20,671 nucleotides of DNA from Candolleomyces eurysporus (Eukaryota > Basidiomycota > Agaricomycetes > Agaricales > Psathyrellaceae), in assembly GCA_027579435.1 (NCBI GenBank), contig JANBPK010001154.1, positions 1 through 20,671 of the forward strand, read 5' to 3'. A model generated the notes under the pieces. That model was not told the DNA's origin. It saw nothing but the letters and a program-made list of their open reading frames with translations, and ran no database searches. The position numbers and the translations under genes were made by a program. Shown in pieces: positions 1 through 9,978 of the stretch; the stretch's first letter is position 1, and each line of letters starts with the position of its first letter.

Positions 1-471
1 TCTCCAGCTGGCCCTGGACTCTCTTTATTTATAAATCTCGTGTACACCTATTTACCATGCTCCGGTGATCGCGCAGCTCCAGATAGTATATATATTGGAC
101 TCTCTTAGCATAGTTTTTCCCCAGAGAATTACTGCTGTTTTATTTGTGTTTACTTTGCATTTCCAATCGACTGGATTTGTGACTTTTATCTCGCGCGGCG
201 TGATACTAAGTTAAAGGAAAGATCAAAGCTATAAAGAAGTAACCCTAGGGTTAACTGTGTGATTATCAAGTACTCCTCGATTACTTGGAATTAGTGTGCA
301 CAAGAGAGAGAATTTGTAAATTCTTAATACTCTACACTANCCCCCCATACTCGCANCCCCCGANTTTGGTGCGGCACAACTACAAAGGTTTATACATACT
401 GCTTACCTCGCACAGCTCGACTTAGAGTTGGTGTAGGTGTTAGGTTGTGTGTTTTAGTAGTCTCGCCGTTC
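1..471. other. AT-rich non-coding DNA, possibly retrotransposon LTR-like
   Basis: No reading frame here looks like protein. The stretch contains a TATA-like TTTATAAAT near 28, a perfect 14-base palindrome TAACCCTAGGGTTA at 240-253, and several N bases around 340-364 beside a run of C. The layout (TATA-like box, C-rich tract after an AT-rich block) resembles a retrotransposon LTR edge, but I could not find a second copy in the window, so this is only a suggestion. Confidence 0.25.
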
Positions 472-1136
472 TCGATCACTTCAGCGCACCCTCCCGTTTG
501 CGCACCTAATCCAACGAATTGATCCGAATTTTGGGTGCTTGACTCACCAAGCCACACTGCTTCACTACTCTGCTGACTCCTTCTATCTCTTGGCTAGGGA
601 CAGGCTGACTGAGCTTCGGGCAGATGACCACATAAGCTTTAGTCTTTCTTTCCGGTTTTCCGTACAGGTTCACAAACTTGGGACAATCCTCTGAAGCTCA
701 TCAACTAATGCCGATACCTTCCATAGATGGTAAGGTCCGTGCTTATTGACTTGACAGATCGACGATCTTGTTCTCGAAGCCATCGGCTACTTCACGAAGA
801 CTTCCACTTAGCAATGTCAGGGCGAATTCCCTTATAGTACGCATAACTCCCGCTGATATTGTCCCTCGCCAGGTCAGGCATATCAGGTAGCCTCGACTCT
901 AGTTGTAGCTGTTTCAGATACGTTCACAAGGCCTTCACGAACTTAAAGTACCATTGTAGAACCGTCTTACTTGTCTTTCTTGTCTCTGCTAGGTAGTCTG
1001 CTTAGTTGGCAACCAGGGAAAGCTCCAACTCTATAGTTCCCAACTTCACGAAGATCGTCTTTACACATAAGTCAGTTCACGAATATTAGAACAAGTTCAC
1101 AAATTTTTATAGGGTGTTTGCGCACTCGGCGCATCA
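472..1136 (+). repeat. Truncated copy of dispersed repeat family R
   Basis: This block aligns by eye with 13570-14237 over its whole length. Shared landmarks are CGCACCTAATC followed by GAATTGATCCGAATTTTGGG, the run GGCTGACTGAGC, and the right end, where AGGGTGTTTGCGCA is followed by a terminal ATCA at 1133-1136. Only the right half of the roughly 1.35 kb unit is present. Many differences from the other copies are CG versus TG or CA, as expected of CpG decay. It has no coding content. Confidence 0.8.
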
Positions 1137-2519
1137 GCGCCAAGCTTATCGTCCTGTTTCATACAACATGATTGTGCGATCTTTTTCCTTTCCCTGTCCT
1201 GTCCTCTCCAACTTATTGAGTCTGGATGCTCTCTCCTGCTCACACATTTCCTACTACTTCAGTGGCGAATGACAATATTTTGCAACATGTCAATAGATGA
1301 TTTTCAAACTCGTGATGCCAAAAACAAGGTTTGAAAGCAATAGAGGCCTCAGAACATGCCGCGCAAAGTGACGGCCCACTGAACACAAGTTTGATTATGG
1401 GCCATTGCATTGTGTGGCGTATTCCAAGGACTCAAGGGGATTCATGGCCCTTGGGAAGTGCTCCTATATTTTTTTTTACTTTAAAATCATAAATATAATA
1501 AAATTCATTATGCTCAAACTGAACCTTCAGTGTTTGAAATGCAATGAAAATACTTGCACATAGTGGGGTTTGTGGGGAGGTGTAATGCACACAAGGCCTG
1601 ATGTGTTTGGACATATCTGTGCCTCCCTCACCCAGACCCAGATTGTGTCTAAATAATTTTTTGCATGCCTGAGCACCTGTTTCCTTCCATTTAAGCTACA
1701 AATTGAGAGGAAAATATAAGGCACAGACAACTTATTTTTCTGATTATTATGTCATGAAGGTGAGTAAGAATCACAATCCAAGACTTCTACCTTGAATTTG
1801 GGAAATTAATTTAGTACATTCCCTGGAGAGTCATTATCAGAGGTGGCTCGCAAATTTTGGGACAACTCACTCCCTGCCTCAAAACTTGTGATACAGAATT
1901 TGACATGAGAACATGGTCATTTAATTATGTAATTGTGCTCCTAGCCCACCACAATGTGATGCAGTGAGCAAGAAATCACAGTCTCTGTAGCAAAAAGCAA
2001 GTAAGGCATGTGGAATTTGAGAAAAATAAACATCCAAACCACTGATCTTGTCATTCCTATTCCTCTATGGGCTGCTCCCATCCAAAACCATGTAAAGGAA
2101 AGTCACGACTCGTGATCTCATGGGTAGTGCTTACCTGCCAGGTACGCAGGTACAGGTAGCCACAGGTACAGGTACAGATCTGAAAATGGCTACCCATGCT
2201 GTACCCGCCAGGCTCCAGGAAGGTAAATCCAAAAAAGGAAGGTGAAGGACAGCCATTAGTTTTAACAAAAATGAGCAAAATTTTATACAGAATACCATGT
2301 AGATTATCTACAGACCTCATCTCCACACTCTCACATGCATTTCAGTAGTCTAAATAGCTTATAAACACATTAAACCTATAAAATATCAATATTTTTTGAA
2401 AATCCATGAATTTCAGCTGATGCAGTCGGAATCATGCAAAACTAACTACAATTGTACTTGGTTATGTAGTGCAATATTCACAACAACTGTACTATGCTCC
2501 CAGGGTGTGGCAAAAGCAC
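1137..2519. other. AT-rich intergenic DNA, no gene recognised
   Basis: Short open frames exist but none shows a domain, biased composition or splice-consistent extension. The only local structure I see is a cluster of GGTACAGGTA-like motifs at about 2130-2215, including the palindrome TACCTGCCAGGTA at 2132-2144. Confidence 0.5.
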
Positions 2520-3071
2520 CAGTCTGTTCTCATATTAATATGCTAAGTGATGCATCAGTGTGATGCATCATAGACAATTCTAAATAGCCATCGCAGTGTC
2601 CATCTCAAAAGTAGTGCATTGAAGCACCACGTCTCATGTCAGCAGCCCAGCCAACCTTCTTAAAGTAGTGCATTGGAGTGGTGCATCATCCAAAAGACTG
2701 GCGGTGGGAGCACCCCAGCCCCAAAAGTGATGCATCATTGGAAACTCGTGCCGCTGTTCAGAGTGGTGCATCGTTCATATACCATGTCCAAAAGCAGCAA
2801 CAACTGGCTTAAGGGATGCATCATTGACAACCTGGTGTGCCGTTCAAAGTGGTGCATTGTCCATACACCAGCGACTGCCTAAAGTGGTGTGCCCCAAAGT
2901 GCCTGCTGTCCAAAGTGGTGCATAATGATGCACCCCTCCCGACCCCACCCAGTGCCTGTCATCCAAAGTGGTCCACATTGAAGTGGTGCATTGTCCATAC
3001 ACCACTTTGGGATGCACCACTTCCAACCTGCCTGTCACCCAAAGTGGTTGACATCTAAGTAGTGCATCGTC
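2520..3071 (+). repeat. Degenerate array based on AAAGTGGTGCAT
   Basis: A core close to AAAGTGGTGCAT recurs irregularly, about every 25-60 bases, from about 2610 to 3065. It is often paired with TGATGCATCA or GTCCATACACCA. Because both AAAGTGGTGCAT and its complement occur (for example ATGCACCACTT near 3012), local hairpins are possible. Open frames across the block are low-complexity translations of the repeat and are not called as genes. Confidence 0.7.
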
Positions 3072-3620
3072 CACACAGCTGTGTCCAGAACAGGTTCACA
3101 AAGAGCCTGGACTGCATTCTAAAGCTTGAGACTCAACTCTTGACCTTTGATACCCTCATGTGATTGTGTTTCTTATTTCTCTCTGTCTCTGTCATCTGTT
3201 TGTCTCTCTGTCTGTTTGCCAAGTAATAATTATCTATATATACATGTCTGTGTTATTTATTATAGCATTAGCAGGTAGCTAGCATTTGTATTTTGTCTCG
3301 GGACCATGTTCCCAGGAATCTACAAGAGCCATCTGTTATCGAGAAAAGAGTGTTTAAGTTTGCAAAGTCAATCAGAGTCATGTCACTTGCATTTTATCAA
3401 AATCGTTCTTGCATTAAAGTTGCTCGAGGCCATGTCCTCTGTTCACAAAGTTATCTGTCGTATCTTGAACCTTACTGTGTGTTAGCGAAGTCACTTTGCA
3501 AAGCATTTCTATTGTTGCTGGTTGAGCCTTAGCTCCCCCTTGAACTTGCAATTGTACAAGAAGAGTTCTAGAAGCCTCTGTCGACTAGACTTGGAGCTTT
3601 TACCTATACCCCTTTGCCCA
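3072..3620 (-). repeat. Truncated family R copy, reverse orientation
   Basis: The block matches 4335 to about 5035 almost throughout, starting at CAGAACAGGTTCA and running through GCTAGCATTTGTATTT, CCATGTTCCCAGGAATCTA and GGTTGAGCCTTAGCTCCCCC. It stops where the full reverse copy begins at about 3622, so the outer end, ending in CACATCA in the full copy, is missing. It lacks the small insertion that the neighbouring copy carries at 4479-4644. Confidence 0.8.
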
Positions 3621-3621
3621 C

Positions 3622-5143
3622 TGATATGCCATCTGTGTAGACACCCTCTCAAATTCGTGAATTTATCTGTAAAGTTTGCAAACCGACTTTGATAATTAAC
3701 GAGATCTTCTTGAAGGAAACAGAAACATAAGAGTTGGAGTTATCCCTGACTGTCAACTAAGCAGACGCCCTGGAGAACGAAAGAACATTGAGTAAGACGG
3801 TTCTGTGATGACACTTTAAGTTCACAAAGGTCTCACAAACATATCTGAAATGCAGTAACACTATTTGAAGTCTAACTAGCATGCCTGACCTGTTGAGGTA
3901 CGATGCTAGAGGGAGTTGTGCACATTATAAGGGAATTTGCCCTGACACTCGCTAAGCAGAAGTCTTCGCGAAGTAGCCAGTGGCTTCAATAATTTGATGA
4001 GAGATTCGCCAAGTCAATAAGCCTTGACACGACCGAATTTGGAAGGAACGGAAGCAGTGATCAATCTTGGATGGCTAATCTGAAGTTCGCGAATCTGTAC
4101 AGAGAACCAGGAAAGTATGACTAAAGCTTATGAGGTCATTTACCCAAAGCTCAGTCAGCTCGTCCACAGCCAAGAGAAAGAAAGAGTCATCAGAGTAGTG
4201 AAGCAGTGTGGCTTGGAGAAGCCAAGCACCCAAAACTCAGATCAATTTGTCAGGTCGGATTCGCAAACAGAAGGGCATGCTCTCCGGGAGCAATCCTTGG
4301 TGAATATCCATGCAGACTTGACAACAGCCACGTCTAGAACAGGTTCATGAAAAGCCTGGACTGCATTCTAAAGATAGAGACTCAACTCTCGGCCTTTGAT
4401 ACCCTCATGTGATTGTGTTTCTTATCTCTCTCTGTCTCTGTCATCTGTTTGTTTCTCTATCTGTTTGCCAAACAATAACTTGTCTTCAGCAGGCTGTCGC
4501 TTCGCACGGCAAATTTCCGAGGACTTGAGTGTACCAGAATAGGAGCTACATACCTTCCACGGTCACATTGTACAAATTAGACGGAATTGCTTGGCGCATC
4601 GGTGCACTGGGGTACAAGTACCCAAGGACAGGAGTCCTCGGAATTACATATATATACGTCTTTGTTTTATCTATTATAGCATTAGCGGGTAGCTAGCATT
4701 TGTATTTCACGTTGGGACCATGTTCCCAGGAATCTATGAGAGCCATCTGTTATCGAGAAAAGAGCGTTTAAGTCTGCAAAGTTATTCAGAGTTGTGTTGC
4801 TTGCGTTTATCAAATTGTTCTTGCATTAAAGCTGCTCAAGGCTGTGTCCTCTGTTCACAAAGTTATCCGTCGTATCTCGAACCTTACAGTGTGTTAGCAA
4901 AGTCGCTTNGCNAAGCATTTCTATNGTTGCTGGTTGAGCCTTAGCTCCCCCTNGAACTTGCAATTGTACAANAAGNAGTTNTAGAAGCCTCTGTCAACTN
5001 GACTTANAGCTTTTACCTATACCCCTTGCCNGCCTTTATCTTCACGAAGGTATTTGGTGTGTTGTGTTGTTGTGGTTGTGTGTGTGTGTTTGAGTTCTAT
5101 AGTTTTGTTGGTTAGAGAGCCCTAGTTCGCTACCTGCACATCA
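3622..5143 (-). repeat. Full-length family R copy, reverse orientation, with insertion
   Basis: This is the reverse complement of the unit at 12888-14237. It starts TGATATGC and ends GCACATCA, so the ends are short inverted repeats (TGATRYGC). After subtracting an insertion of about 166 bases the length is about 1356, close to the 1350 and 1372 of the other full copies. N bases cluster at 4909-5032. I found no clear target duplication. No protein domain is encoded, so it is a solo LTR or a non-autonomous element of unknown class. Confidence 0.75.
4479..4644. mobile_element. Small MITE-like insertion inside a family R copy
   Basis: The copies at about 3215-3250 and 13365-13390 read directly across a site that is interrupted here. 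Within the insertion an 11-base inverted pair, TTCCGAGGACT (4515-4525) and AGTCCTCGGAA (4633-4643), brackets about 129 bases. The extra 36 bases on the left are outside the pair. No coding capacity and no obvious target duplication. Confidence 0.5.
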
Positions 5144-5318
5144 CCGCTCTCAGAGCTGTGGCACCACCTGCGAGCGTGTCTGATAATGTATTAGTTAGTG
5201 TATATCAGTGCGCAGGGAGTAGACATGTTTCATATACAGTATTGTTGAATTGGGTCATATATACAGAGTAAGCATAAAGTTAACCAGATGAAGGTTATAT
5301 ACAGCATTGACAAAATGC
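5144..5318. other. AT-rich 3' flank of the JmjC gene
   Basis: Short AT-rich spacer between the end of the reverse family R copy and the last stop of the JmjC gene. It may hold its 3' untranslated region. Nothing else is recognised. Confidence 0.4.
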
Positions 5319-7565
5319 TCATTTAGACAAAGATAGATGCTGAACAGCAATTGCTAACATATCTTCACCTTTTGCAACCAATAAATCTACAGCTTCCTTG
5401 TCCCCTGAAGCGGCAGTACAGCCACTTAACAGCTTTCAGTAGTCCAATGCATCCTGCAGCTTTTCCACCACCTGTTCCTTCTCCGTGCTGCATACACCTG
5501 AGCTGGGAATAAGTCTATCCTTAATCCATTCATCTAACCACCCAAACACATTCTTGACCACTGGAAGGAAGCTGATATCCCTGACAGGCATGCCCATGTG
5601 ACTGCTCTCAGTAAACGACAGACAGCAATGGATGGTGTTGGGGTAAAGACAGAAGGCAAACTCGAAGAGCTCCTCATCCGTCAGAAAAAGCAGCTCGAGT
5701 CCTTCCAGCTCCTTGATCAAGCTGACAGTTGTGTCAATAGAGGGTGGAGTGAGCATGGAGTGCTCCATGAGTCAAAGATTAGGATGGGTTGGAGGCCAGA
5801 GCAACCAGAGCTTGACGCCCCTCCAGTGAATCATGTACATTCCGCAAGCTATACCATCCATATGAGGATGCGTAATAGATCCAGGGAACGTCCATGAATT
5901 TGTGAGAGACAATACAAGCGCGCCATTGTCGGGATCGTACGGGTAAGAGGAGTATCGACATGCGCCCAGACCCTTTGTGGAGGAGGGGATGTCGAAAGCA
6001 ACAAGCAGGCGGGACGTCCGATCGAACTTGTAACCGTTGAGCAGCAGGGCCTGCTGAGTCCAGAAGTCCGCAACACATACTTGATCTTCTTCCAGGTTGG
6101 TAATTGAGTTCGAGTACCGAACTTCTCGCGTGGACATAATATTGTCTACGGCCAGGCGTAGGGAAGGGGGGCATCCACTTCGAGAGGCCTTGCCGATGAC
6201 CTTGCAAGTCTGACTATCCCTGGTCTCGGTTGAGATTCATGGAATTGGAGAATTGAAGCCCAACAAAGCCTCCAGAATAGCAACGCCACGGCTGCATTGG
6301 GTTTCAACTTGAGAGGGAGGGCCAGAGGACCATTGCGTGATGAGCTCTTCCATCCATTTGTTCGAAGGATGAGTTGCAACCGGCAAGGAGTGTGTCATTA
6401 GAGTGCTGGTGGCCGCATTAGAAGGCATCAAACGATTGTCAACTGTGAGTTTCGCGGAAGGTGTGGGGCCAGAAGAATCGGCGGGGGCAGCAGGGTGGAG
6501 GGGCGGGACAATTTTAGAGGAGGTGGCAATGTCTGCATAAAGAAGAAATCAATAATGGTCGAATAATCGATGGACAGACAGCCGCTGCAACTGGGCGAAG
6601 CAAGCCTTCTGTCTTTTGTCTCTTAGACGGGGGCATAACAAGCACTGAATCCAAGGCATATGCTGCAACCAGTGCTTGACCATCAGTAGATGCCAATTAA
6701 AAGACGCTGCCAACGCACCTTTACTCCAGCCCTTACCCCAGTCCTTCCTTTCAACCCAAATCTTATTGAACAGCCTGACGCTGTCACCCAACAGGGGATG
6801 GTTCTGTTCAGGGATGCTGGTCTTTCTCGTGACCAAGGTTGACGCCGGACACCATACCCCATTGTAGTATACCCAAGTGATTCGTGTAGAGGTGTTGATG
6901 TGCAGGTCGCCAATGTTGACCGAATCTCCAACAGAATCGTGGGGGCTGCTAACAACAGTATAGCTGAAGGCTTTCGAGCCAACGACAACCTCTTTATGCA
7001 AGTTAGCAAAAATAAAAGGTATCAGCATTAATCTACTCACCGTGAGTGGACATAAGGCAGACAAGCAGCGCTGAAGCATTCATTAGACAGTGAGAGTGTG
7101 CGAGGTGGGGAAGAGAATAGAATCCAGCTTTACCCACCACCGCTCCTGCATGTCTTGAGGTCATGTTGGGCAGGAATTCATCCGGGTAGAGATGAGAGGG
7201 ACCGGTAGCTGAAGATATCCCGCAGCAGCAAGTATGGGTCGTCTTCCCCCCATGCGTGAGTGAGGTGCAATATAGAGATGATATTAAGACAGACATCGAT
7301 GAGCACTCACCGATACTGAATTCATGCAGGCTCTGAACCATTGGCTAGCAGCCGAGAGGCAGGACGCATATCGGTACATGCACCAACTAACTGCAAGCGA
7401 GCGAGCATTAGTCAAATGTGCTTACAAGTTGGGACGCAAATAGAAACGGCAAGGCTTGTTGCTTAAATGTAATACAGGCACCGCACGTTCAAAGTCGAAC
7501 TGACCTCCTCGACGTCAAACAGTCGTTCAACCAAGCGCCCCTCGTCATCACCAAAACTCCCTCTA
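5319..7565 (-). pseudogene. JmjC-domain Fe(II)/2-oxoglutarate dioxygenase, interrupted by in-frame TGA codons
   Basis: One frame stays open from 6532 down to the final TGA at 5321-5319 except for TGA at 6239-6237, 5774-5772 and 5438-5436. It holds a JmjC core: TFPGSITHPHMDG supplies the HxD iron ligands (H 5864-5862, D 5858-5856), GVKLWLLWPP supplies the 2-oxoglutarate lysine, and LYPNTIHCCLSF the distal histidine (5630-5628). JmjC enzymes hydroxylate or demethylate proteins; the substrate is unknown. Upstream, GT-AG introns at 7504-7391, 7310-7243, 7133-7071, 7040-6990 and 6718-6675 join exons in a consistent frame, with further TGAs at 7324-7322 and 7163-7161. A basic PPSKRQKTEG stretch lies near 6630. 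The junction around 6580-6532 does not keep frame with a standard donor. N-terminal exons may reach 7729. The gene diverges from the TET/JBP-like gene. The domain call is firm; the exon map is by eye. Confidence 0.75.
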
Positions 7566-8066
7566 AACTTGCATTGTTGTATGTACGTTGGGCCTATGCT
7601 CATGTCGATAGAAAATTGAAACAAAAGGTGTGCTCGTCTGCCAAGAAAGTCAGTGGGAATCAAACTTACAATACCACAAGGCATCCGCGATGGCCCTGAT
7701 CGACGAGCAGCTAACAGCACCCGAGCCAAGGCAAACTGGTCTGGTGGGCGAGACGAGGTTTTGCCTGGGACTCCCTACATCCGAGGAAAAGTGACGAACA
7801 CCGCTGCGGCAGTATACATATGCTTATGTATTGAAAGGGTAGGAAGAGACAGAGGGCGAGGGTGAGTGGATAGGACAAAGGAGGTATGGGACAATTAGCA
7901 TCTGACTGCTCGATTTGCCGTGTTAACTTGGGTCGTTATCTGCTGCATGTATGCAGTCGGTAAAACAGCGGACTATTGGCCGGCTCTGGCGCTCCTCTGT
8001 GCCCATACGACGCAGGGACAGAAATGACGCACATCCCCTAGTAAATCCTTCGATATTCTAGCAGAT
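7566..8066. promoter_or_regulatory. Shared intergenic region between two divergent dioxygenase genes
   Basis: The JmjC gene reads left and the TET/JBP-like gene reads right from this interval, so both promoters should be here. A TATA-like GTATACATATGC sits near 7812. Part of the left side (to about 7729) may still be N-terminal exon of the JmjC gene, because a GTAAGT donor and a possible TTGGCAG acceptor occur there on the minus strand. No other element is recognised. Confidence 0.35.
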
Positions 8067-8628
8067 ATGCGTCATAAAATCCCGGACATCCTTGCCATTG
8101 CAACCCAAGTTTATCTTGCCCTCCACCCACCCGGTAGTACCCTGTCTGATAACATGCCCACCACCACTGAGCACAACAAAGAACAGGTGTGTAACGTCAG
8201 ATCTTTCAGCAACATCGTTGTACTCACACCAGCAACCTGCAGTCTTACGAGCAATGGGAGCTCGATTTACCCAGTCGCGACAGGCAGATGCCGGTGGTAT
8301 TCGAGTGTCGAAACCATCCTCTTCTCGCCGACGTCCCCCATGTCAAGCGCGTACTAGTCATGATCGTCGATACCAGCCTCTCCGCCATGAAGGATGCATA
8401 CAAATTCGAACACCAAATGACCGTCCCCTCTGACACCAAGGAAGAGATGGCAAAGAAAGGTGCATATGGCTGACGGTCTCAATTATCAGAAACTAATGAT
8501 TGCCTCAAGGACTTATTGAGCTGACTGCTGGGGACTATGTATTTGTCCGGGATATGGATCTGCACAAGTCGTCCAAGGAACAGGCAGAACAGGCAGAGGA
8601 CGACATTGATGTGCAGGTCGCGTTCTAA
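8067..8628 (+). pseudogene. 5' part of TET/JBP-like gene
   Basis: Three exons (8067-8186, 8243-8459, 8510 onward) join in frame through introns of 56 and 50 bases with GT-AG ends; the second has a CTAAT branch motif. The peptide starts MRHKIPDILA (an inner ATG at 8154 is in frame) and includes MPVVFECRNHPLLADVPHVK and GLIELTAGDYVFVRDMDLHK, then an acidic EQAEQAEDD run. No domain of known name is visible in this part. The frame runs into family R at 8607 and stops at TAA 8626-8628. Joining GACGACAT (to 8606 or 8607) with CAACGTC (from 9977) would continue the frame into the next segment, which suggests that the element split one gene. Assignment to the same gene rests on orientation, spacing and that join. 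Confidence 0.6.
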
Positions 8629-9978
8629 GGCTCAAAACACAACAAGACAAAGATCCTAACTCTAACACCAACACACACACAAAACAAACACACCAAGTAT
8701 CTTCGGAAGATAAGAGGCGGGCAAGGGTATAGTGAAAAGCTCCAAGTCAAGCTGGACTTGGGCTTCAGAACGTAAACTTTGCAATCGCAAGTTCGAGGGG
8801 GGAGCTAAGGCTCAACCAGGTTCGATGTTATTGCTTTGGAAGCTGAACTTCGTAGACAACAGACTTTGATAATACACGGATTCGACTTCAGAAGTGAGAA
8901 CACGGTCTCAACACAATATAACTTTAACAACGCGATGAGGACACGGCCTCCGAACGACTTCTGAACTTAAACACGCAAAAGATAACAGAAAGGCTCTCGT
9001 AGATTCGGTGGGTAACACGGACCCGGACGCAAAATACAACGCTAGCTACCCGCTATGTAGATTCAGTACTTAGAGTCCAAGATTAAATACTGTAAATAAG
9101 TTTGGCAAACACCTTCAAAACAAGCAGAGATAAAAGCACATGAAATTAACCAGTCCAGAAAGAAATAATCATATGAGGGTATCCAGGCTCCAGAACTAGG
9201 TCTCGACCTTTCTAGACTTGCATCGAGACGCGTTCGGAACCACTGCCGAAACAGCACTTCACTACTTCCACATGTTTAGATAGTTCAGAATAGGTTCGGA
9301 GGTGAGTACCTTTGCTCCCGACCCTACTTCCGTCTATCCGGTTCGCTGGGCACCACTCCCAAGCCCTCATCATGTCATTGCCCCGGCTCTAGGCCTTCCA
9401 CATTCTTCCGCACTCCATGCTTTCCTTGCTATCCACGTCGGTTCACAAGACCGAAACCTATCTCAGGTTCTGAAGACAGCCGAGGGTCCGGTCTCCACTC
9501 CGCATCAGTTCACACCTTGAGTCGGCTCTTCAGAAGTTCTCAACCAAGCCGCTTTGTACTTCCGAATCCAGTAACTGTCATGTAAGCCACAGAGTGACGT
9601 TACACCTTCCACTTAGTGAATGTCAGGGCAAATGTCCCTTGTAGTGTGCAGACTCTCTTCCTACGCTGTACCTCGCCAGGTCGGGCGCGCAGTTGTAGTT
9701 CCAAATCAATTCGCTACCCTTCGGATACGTTCGCAGGGCCTTCCTATTTTAAAGCTCCACTGCCAAACCGTCGTACTTGGGTCACTGAGCCGGATCCTTG
9801 AGAGCTGCTAAGTCTGAAGCCGGGAACCGCTCCGACTCTTGGTTTCGCAATGTTCAGAAGACATGCTAAGTTCTATAAGCTGTCATCGTTACTTAGTCCT
9901 TTAATTCAGAAGCACTTCCAAAGAAAAGTTCTATTAATTCGCGATTTTTCTAAGGGTATACAGGCATGCACCGCATCA
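8607..9978 (+). repeat. Full-length, diverged family R copy inside the TET/JBP-like gene
   Basis: The 1372-base unit starts TGATGTGCAGGT and ends CCGCATCA. It follows the same order of landmarks as 12888-14237: an AC-rich tract, GGCGGGCAAGGGTATAG, GGGGGAGCTAAGGCTCAACCAG, GCTAGCTACCCGCTA, ATGAGGGTATC, CTCGCCAGGTC and a right end near AAGGGTATACAG. It is more diverged than the other copies, so it is probably an older insertion. The left end reads CAG/GT and the right end has TACAG just before GCATG, so it resembles an intron at both edges. Splicing CAG to GCATGC would shift the frame. Confidence 0.75.

Noticed and set aside
240..253. TAACCCTAGGGTTA, resembling head-to-head telomere repeats
   Set aside because: Only one TTAGGG-like unit on each side; a 14-base palindrome is not evidence of a telomere or fusion.
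2844..3074. Overlapping open frames on both strands in the AAAGTGGTGCAT array
   Set aside because: They are translations of a short repeat in several frames, with no independent sign of coding.
4720..4944. A 74-codon open frame (starting MFPGIY) also found at equal length at 13307-13083 within family R
   Set aside because: The two translations differ at about 13 positions, many of them Arg to Cys, Gln or His as from CpG decay, the third copy at 3306 is frame-broken, and there is no domain. It looks like unselected repeat DNA.
5060..5095. TG-rich microsatellite and the AC-rich counterpart at 12940-12975 and 8665-8695
   Set aside because: They are the same internal tract of family R in different orientations, not separate features.
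5598..5897. Plus-strand open frame over the JmjC gene
   Set aside because: It is the shadow of the JmjC coding strand; the minus strand carries the recognisable catalytic motifs.
9302..9811. Several short plus-strand open frames between the two parts of the TET/JBP-like gene
   Set aside because: They lie wholly inside the diverged family R copy and are not kept in the other copies.
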